NCBI GenBank assembly: GCA_964384905.1
Contig: CAYLND010000157.1
Coordinates: 1-8,496, forward strand
Length of the DNA stretch: 8,496 nt
DNA from: Gp22-AA3 sp964384905
Lineage (GTDB): Bacteria > Acidobacteriota > Polarisedimenticolia > Gp22-AA2
Direction of reading: 5' to 3'
Shown: positions 6,015 to 8,496 of the stretch, piece by piece
Position numbering within the stretch: the first letter of the stretch is position 1
How the letters are laid out: every line of letters starts with the position of its first letter
Translations under genes and position numbers: made by a program
Notes under the pieces: generated by a model
Databases searched by the model: none
What the model was told of the DNA's origin: nothing
What the model saw: only the letters and a program-made list of their open reading frames with translations

Positions 6015-6842
6015 TCAGGACGCGGCTTTGTCGCCGGCGCGGCCGCTCGCCACGATGGCGCGCAGGGGCAGACGCACCGGGCGGTCGCCGAACTCGCGGG
6101 TCAGGGTCTCGGCCACGGCGGCGATGACGGTCTCGACGCGCACGGCCCCGCGCTCGCGGATCTCGGTGCCGGCGGGGTTCCCCTCGACCAGACCGGTGGC
6201 CAGCTCGCGGGCCGACGGGCTGGTGCTCTGGAGCGCCACGTCGTCGATCGTCACCCCGCCGAAACCGCCGCCCCTCAGGAGCGCGCGCAGGGCGTCGCGG
6301 TCGTGCATCGAGAACGGCACCTTGTAGAACGTCGGCGGGTCCACCGGGAAGAAGCCGTTGATCGTCTCGTGCGCCGTGCGCGCGAAGCGGTTCGCTTCGA
6401 GCGCGTCCCAGACGCTGAACCGGAACGTGCCGCCCGGCACCAGGACGCGGCGCGCCTCGCGGAACGCCGCCTCCTTGTCGGGGACGAACATCAGGCCGAA
6501 CTGGCAGACGACGGCCTCGAACGACGCCGGCGGGAACGGCAGCGCGCAGGCGTCCGCCTGCCGCCACTCGATCCCCTGCGTGCCGGCCAGCTTGCGCCGC
6601 GCGTACTCCAGCATCGGCTCGTTCAGATCGGTCGCCACGAGACGGGCGCCCGCCGGCAGCCGCTCGCGCAGATGCCGCGTGACGATGCCGGTGCCGCAGG
6701 CGATCTCCAGCACCCGGTCGCCCGGCTTCGCGTCGAGCCGCCCCGCCAGGTCGCGGGCGTACGGCTCGAACAGGACGGGGCCGAGGTACCGGTCGTAGTT
6801 CTCCGGAATCGCTCCCTGGAACCGGGCGTTGCGGTCGATCAT
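6015..6842 (-). CDS. Class I SAM-dependent methyltransferase (UbiE/Methyltransf_11-like)
   Basis: A 275-residue predicted soluble methyltransferase that transfers a methyl group from S-adenosylmethionine to an unknown acceptor. The Rossmann-type SAM site is clear: motif I VLEIACGTG at 44-52, the acidic residue after strand 2 in VATDLNEPML (Asp72), QADACALPFP at 95-104 for the adenine-side loop, CQFGLMFVPD at 113-122, and the post-motif LVPGGTFRFSVWD at 134-146. The C-terminal third (about 150-265) is the variable acceptor-binding part and gives no clue to substrate. Similarity to quinone-biosynthesis UbiE enzymes is only at fold level. The ATG at 6842 overlaps the stop codon of topoisomerase VI B as ATGA and has no Shine-Dalgarno, so its translation probably depends on ribosomes finishing subunit B. 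The same frame continues far upstream, but only as a shadow of the B gene. A role connected with the topoisomerase is not supported by sequence. Confidence 0.9.
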   Translation of the reverse strand: MIDRNARFQGAIPENYDRYLGPVLFEPYARDLAGRLDAKPGDRVLEIACGTGIVTRHLRERLPAGARLVATDLNEPMLEYARRKLAGTQGIEWRQADACALPFPPASFEAVVCQFGLMFVPDKEAAFREARRVLVPGGTFRFSVWDALEANRFARTAHETINGFFPVDPPTFYKVPFSMHDRDALRALLRGGGFGGVTIDDVALQSTSPSARELATGLVEGNPAGTEIRERGAVRVETVIAAVAETLTREFGDRPVRLPLRAIVASGRAGDKAAS

Positions 6843-8496
6843 GGCGTGCGGCTCTTCTCGAGCGTGTCGGTGAGGGTCTTCACGACCTTCTCCTCCTCCG
6901 CCTTCGACAACCCGAGGATCTCGCGCAGGGCGATGCCGATGTGCGGGATGTACGACTCGATGTACGAGCGCTTCTTCTCGGCCTCCGCCAGGCGCTGGCG
7001 GTGGCGCAGGAAGCCGCCCAGGCGGCGGCCGACCTCCTGGAGGCCGAGACGCAGCTCGCGGATGATCTCCGGGTACGAGGCGATCGCCTCCTTGCTCTCC
7101 GAGGTGAACGGCACCCAGACGCTGGCGACGTGCACGAACAGGATCATCGGGCCGAGCGGCAGAGCCCCCTTGCCCTGCTGCAGTCCGTAGCTGCGCCAGT
7201 CGGTGGTCAGGGCACCGCGCGTGATGGCGCAGGCCGACTGCTGGTACTGCAGAGGCACCCGGTTGGCGAAGCGCCACAGATCGATCAGCTCTTCCGCCGG
7301 CAGGTCGCCGCCGTACGCCAGTCCCGCTTCGACGATGAACGGATTGCCGCGGTAGACCGCCGGCGGCCGGGTCGTCGAGGTATAGAAGTCGGCCTTCACC
7401 GTCTGCTTCAGTCCCTCGAGGATGAGCGCCTCGCCGATCGGCACGATCGTGCTGGTCGGCGGCGCCATGATCTTCACCTTCGGGATGGCGCGGAACAGCG
7501 CCTCGACCTGGGCGACGCCGAGGGCGCGCGGCCTCATCTCGGGGTTGAGCCCCGCCGCCTTGCAGATCTCCTCCGCCACGTTGGCGCTGACGCGCGAGAA
7601 GTCCGCCTGCAGGGCCCCCTTCAGCGTGCGTCCCTTGGTGTCGCGCAGCATCGCGATCAGGACGCCCAGCTCGACGCCGTACGGGTGCGGCTTGATCGCC
7701 AGAGGCTCCCGCGGCAGCTCGGTGGTCAGCCGCTCGCGATGGAACTCGTCCCCCTTGGGCGGCCGGTAATGCACCGTGGCGTGCGGGTTCGCCAGCGCCG
7801 ACTGCATCACGTAGTCGTCGACCGAGCGGCGTCCCTTCTTGTAGGTGCCGGCGAGATCCATCTCGACCTTCGTGCCGTGCTCCTTGTCCCACTCGACCTC
7901 GCGGTCGGTGAGGACCTTCGGCTCGTTGCGGGTCGTGTCGATCTGGATCTCGAAGAAGTGCGCCGCGCCCTTCTTTCCGGTGCGCGAGGTGATCTTCACC
8001 GGTTGCCCGGTGGTGAGCTGGGCGTACATGCCGGCCGCCGAGACGCCGATCCCCTGCTGGCCGCGGCTCTGGCGCAGGACGTGGAATTTCGAGCCGTACA
8101 GCAGCTTGCCGAACACCTTCGCCACCTGGTTGCGCACGATCCCGGGGCCGTTGTCGGTCACCGTCAGGCGGAAGCGGTCCTCGGCCAGCTCCTCGATGCG
8201 GACGTTCATCTCGGGAAGGATGCCGGCTTCCTCGCAGGCGTCGAGCGAGTTGTCGACCGCTTCCTTGGTCGCGGTCAGAAGCGCCTTGGCCGGATTGTCG
8301 AACCCGAGCAGGTGGCGGTTCTTCTGGAAGAACTCCGCCACCGAGATTTCGCGCTGCCGCCGGCCGATCGACTCGGCGGTCTCGCGCCGGCGCTCCGGCG
8401 CGCTCTTCTTCGGGGCGGCCGGCGCGGTCGTCTCGCGGGACGGCGTCACCGCGTCGCGCCCCGAGGGGACGGCGGTCTCGCCGGCGGCCGGCGCGG
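6839..8496 (-). CDS. top6B: DNA topoisomerase VI subunit B (GHKL ATPase), 5' end probably beyond the window
   Basis: The ATP-binding subunit of type IIB topoisomerase, which clamps the transported DNA duplex on dimerising. Counting from a GTG at 8449 (536 residues): conserved sequence begins at REISVAEFFQKNRHLLGFDNP (33-53, shown in part). The Bergerat fold has the N-box KEAVDNSLDAC with Glu63 and Asn67, DNGPGI at 99-104, SRGQQGIGVSAAG at 128-140 and HGTKVEM at 191-197. A helix-two-turn-helix-like segment lies at about 262-325, and the transducer domain runs from about 340 to the end. Where archaeal enzymes have WKxY, this one reads WRSY (418-421). The frame remains open to the window edge, coding an Ala/Pro-rich tail. 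The GTG has no ribosome binding site, so the true start may lie further upstream. It overlaps the methyltransferase gene by ATGA. Its partner, subunit A, is encoded two genes downstream. Confidence 0.95.
   Translation of the reverse strand, partial: APAAGETAVPSGRDAVTPSRETTAPAAPKKSAPERRRETAESIGRRQREISVAEFFQKNRHLLGFDNPAKALLTATKEAVDNSLDACEEAGILPEMNVRIEELAEDRFRLTVTDNGPGIVRNQVAKVFGKLLYGSKFHVLRQSRGQQGIGVSAAGMYAQLTTGQPVKITSRTGKKGAAHFFEIQIDTTRNEPKVLTDREVEWDKEHGTKVEMDLAGTYKKGRRSVDDYVMQSALANPHATVHYRPPKGDEFHRERLTTELPREPLAIKPHPYGVELGVLIAMLRDTKGRTLKGALQADFSRVSANVAEEICKAAGLNPEMRPRALGVAQVEALFRAIPKVKIMAPPTSTIVPIGEALILEGLKQTVKADFYTSTTRPPAVYRGNPFIVEAGLAYGGDLPAEELIDLWRFANRVPLQYQQSACAITRGALTTDWRSYGLQQGKGALPLGPMILFVHVASVWVPFTSESKEAIASYPEIIRELRLGLQEVGRRLGGFLRHRQRLAEAEKKRSYIESYIPHIGIALREILGLSKAEEEKVVKTLTDTLEKSRTP

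Noticed and set aside
6843..7892. Methyltransferase frame extended upstream to give a 625-residue fusion
   Set aside because: The extension is the out-of-frame shadow of topoisomerase VI B. The methyltransferase domain begins right after the ATG at 6842, which overlaps the B stop codon.
3618..8496. A defence or mobile-element origin for the topoisomerase VI cluster
   Set aside because: No transposase, integrase, nuclease, repeats or attachment-site-like sequences are visible, and GC content and codon use look the same as in neighbouring genes.

Overview
This is a GC-rich, gene-dense bacterial window with no gene-free stretch longer than about 100 bases. It holds seven protein genes and no recognisable RNA genes, insertion sequences, CRISPR arrays or attachment sites. 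The mix suggests a soil- or sediment-type bacterium from a phylum such as Acidobacteriota. The clues are an ECF sigma factor paired with a Ser/Thr kinase carrying periplasmic TPRs, the archaeal-type topoisomerase VI, and very high GC. That placement is inference from gene content only; there is no rRNA or other phylogenetic marker here.

The left part (1-3617) is read on the + strand. It opens with the C-terminal end of a phytoene-desaturase-like FAD oxidoreductase. After 93 bases comes a two-gene signalling unit joined by an ATGA overlap: a 190-aa ECF sigma factor and an 869-aa transmembrane Ser/Thr kinase. The kinase has its catalytic domain on the predicted cytoplasmic side, one membrane helix, and a TPR array with an exact 42-residue period. 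The sigma factor has threonines where the region 2.2 acidic cluster usually lies. This fits the known idea of kinase-switched ECF factors.

The right part (3618-8496) is read on the - strand in the order topoisomerase VI subunit B (cut by the window edge), SAM-dependent methyltransferase, exported parallel beta-helix protein, topoisomerase VI subunit A. B and the methyltransferase overlap by ATGA. The beta-helix gene and A are 21 bases apart, with a strong Shine-Dalgarno for A. The only sizeable gap (78 bases) lies between the methyltransferase and the beta-helix gene and contains a weak sigma-70-like promoter candidate. The two topoisomerase subunits form one ATP-dependent type IIB enzyme that passes one duplex through another to relax and untangle DNA. 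In archaea their genes usually sit side by side, so the two unrelated genes between them are the most distinctive feature of the window.

The two halves converge with no spacer: the kinase stop codon is followed directly by the stop codon of subunit A on the other strand. I found no convincing evidence of a wholly new system. The points most worth following are the split topoisomerase VI locus, the likely phospho-regulated sigma/kinase pair, and an Arg at the position of a supposedly critical transducer Lys in subunit B.
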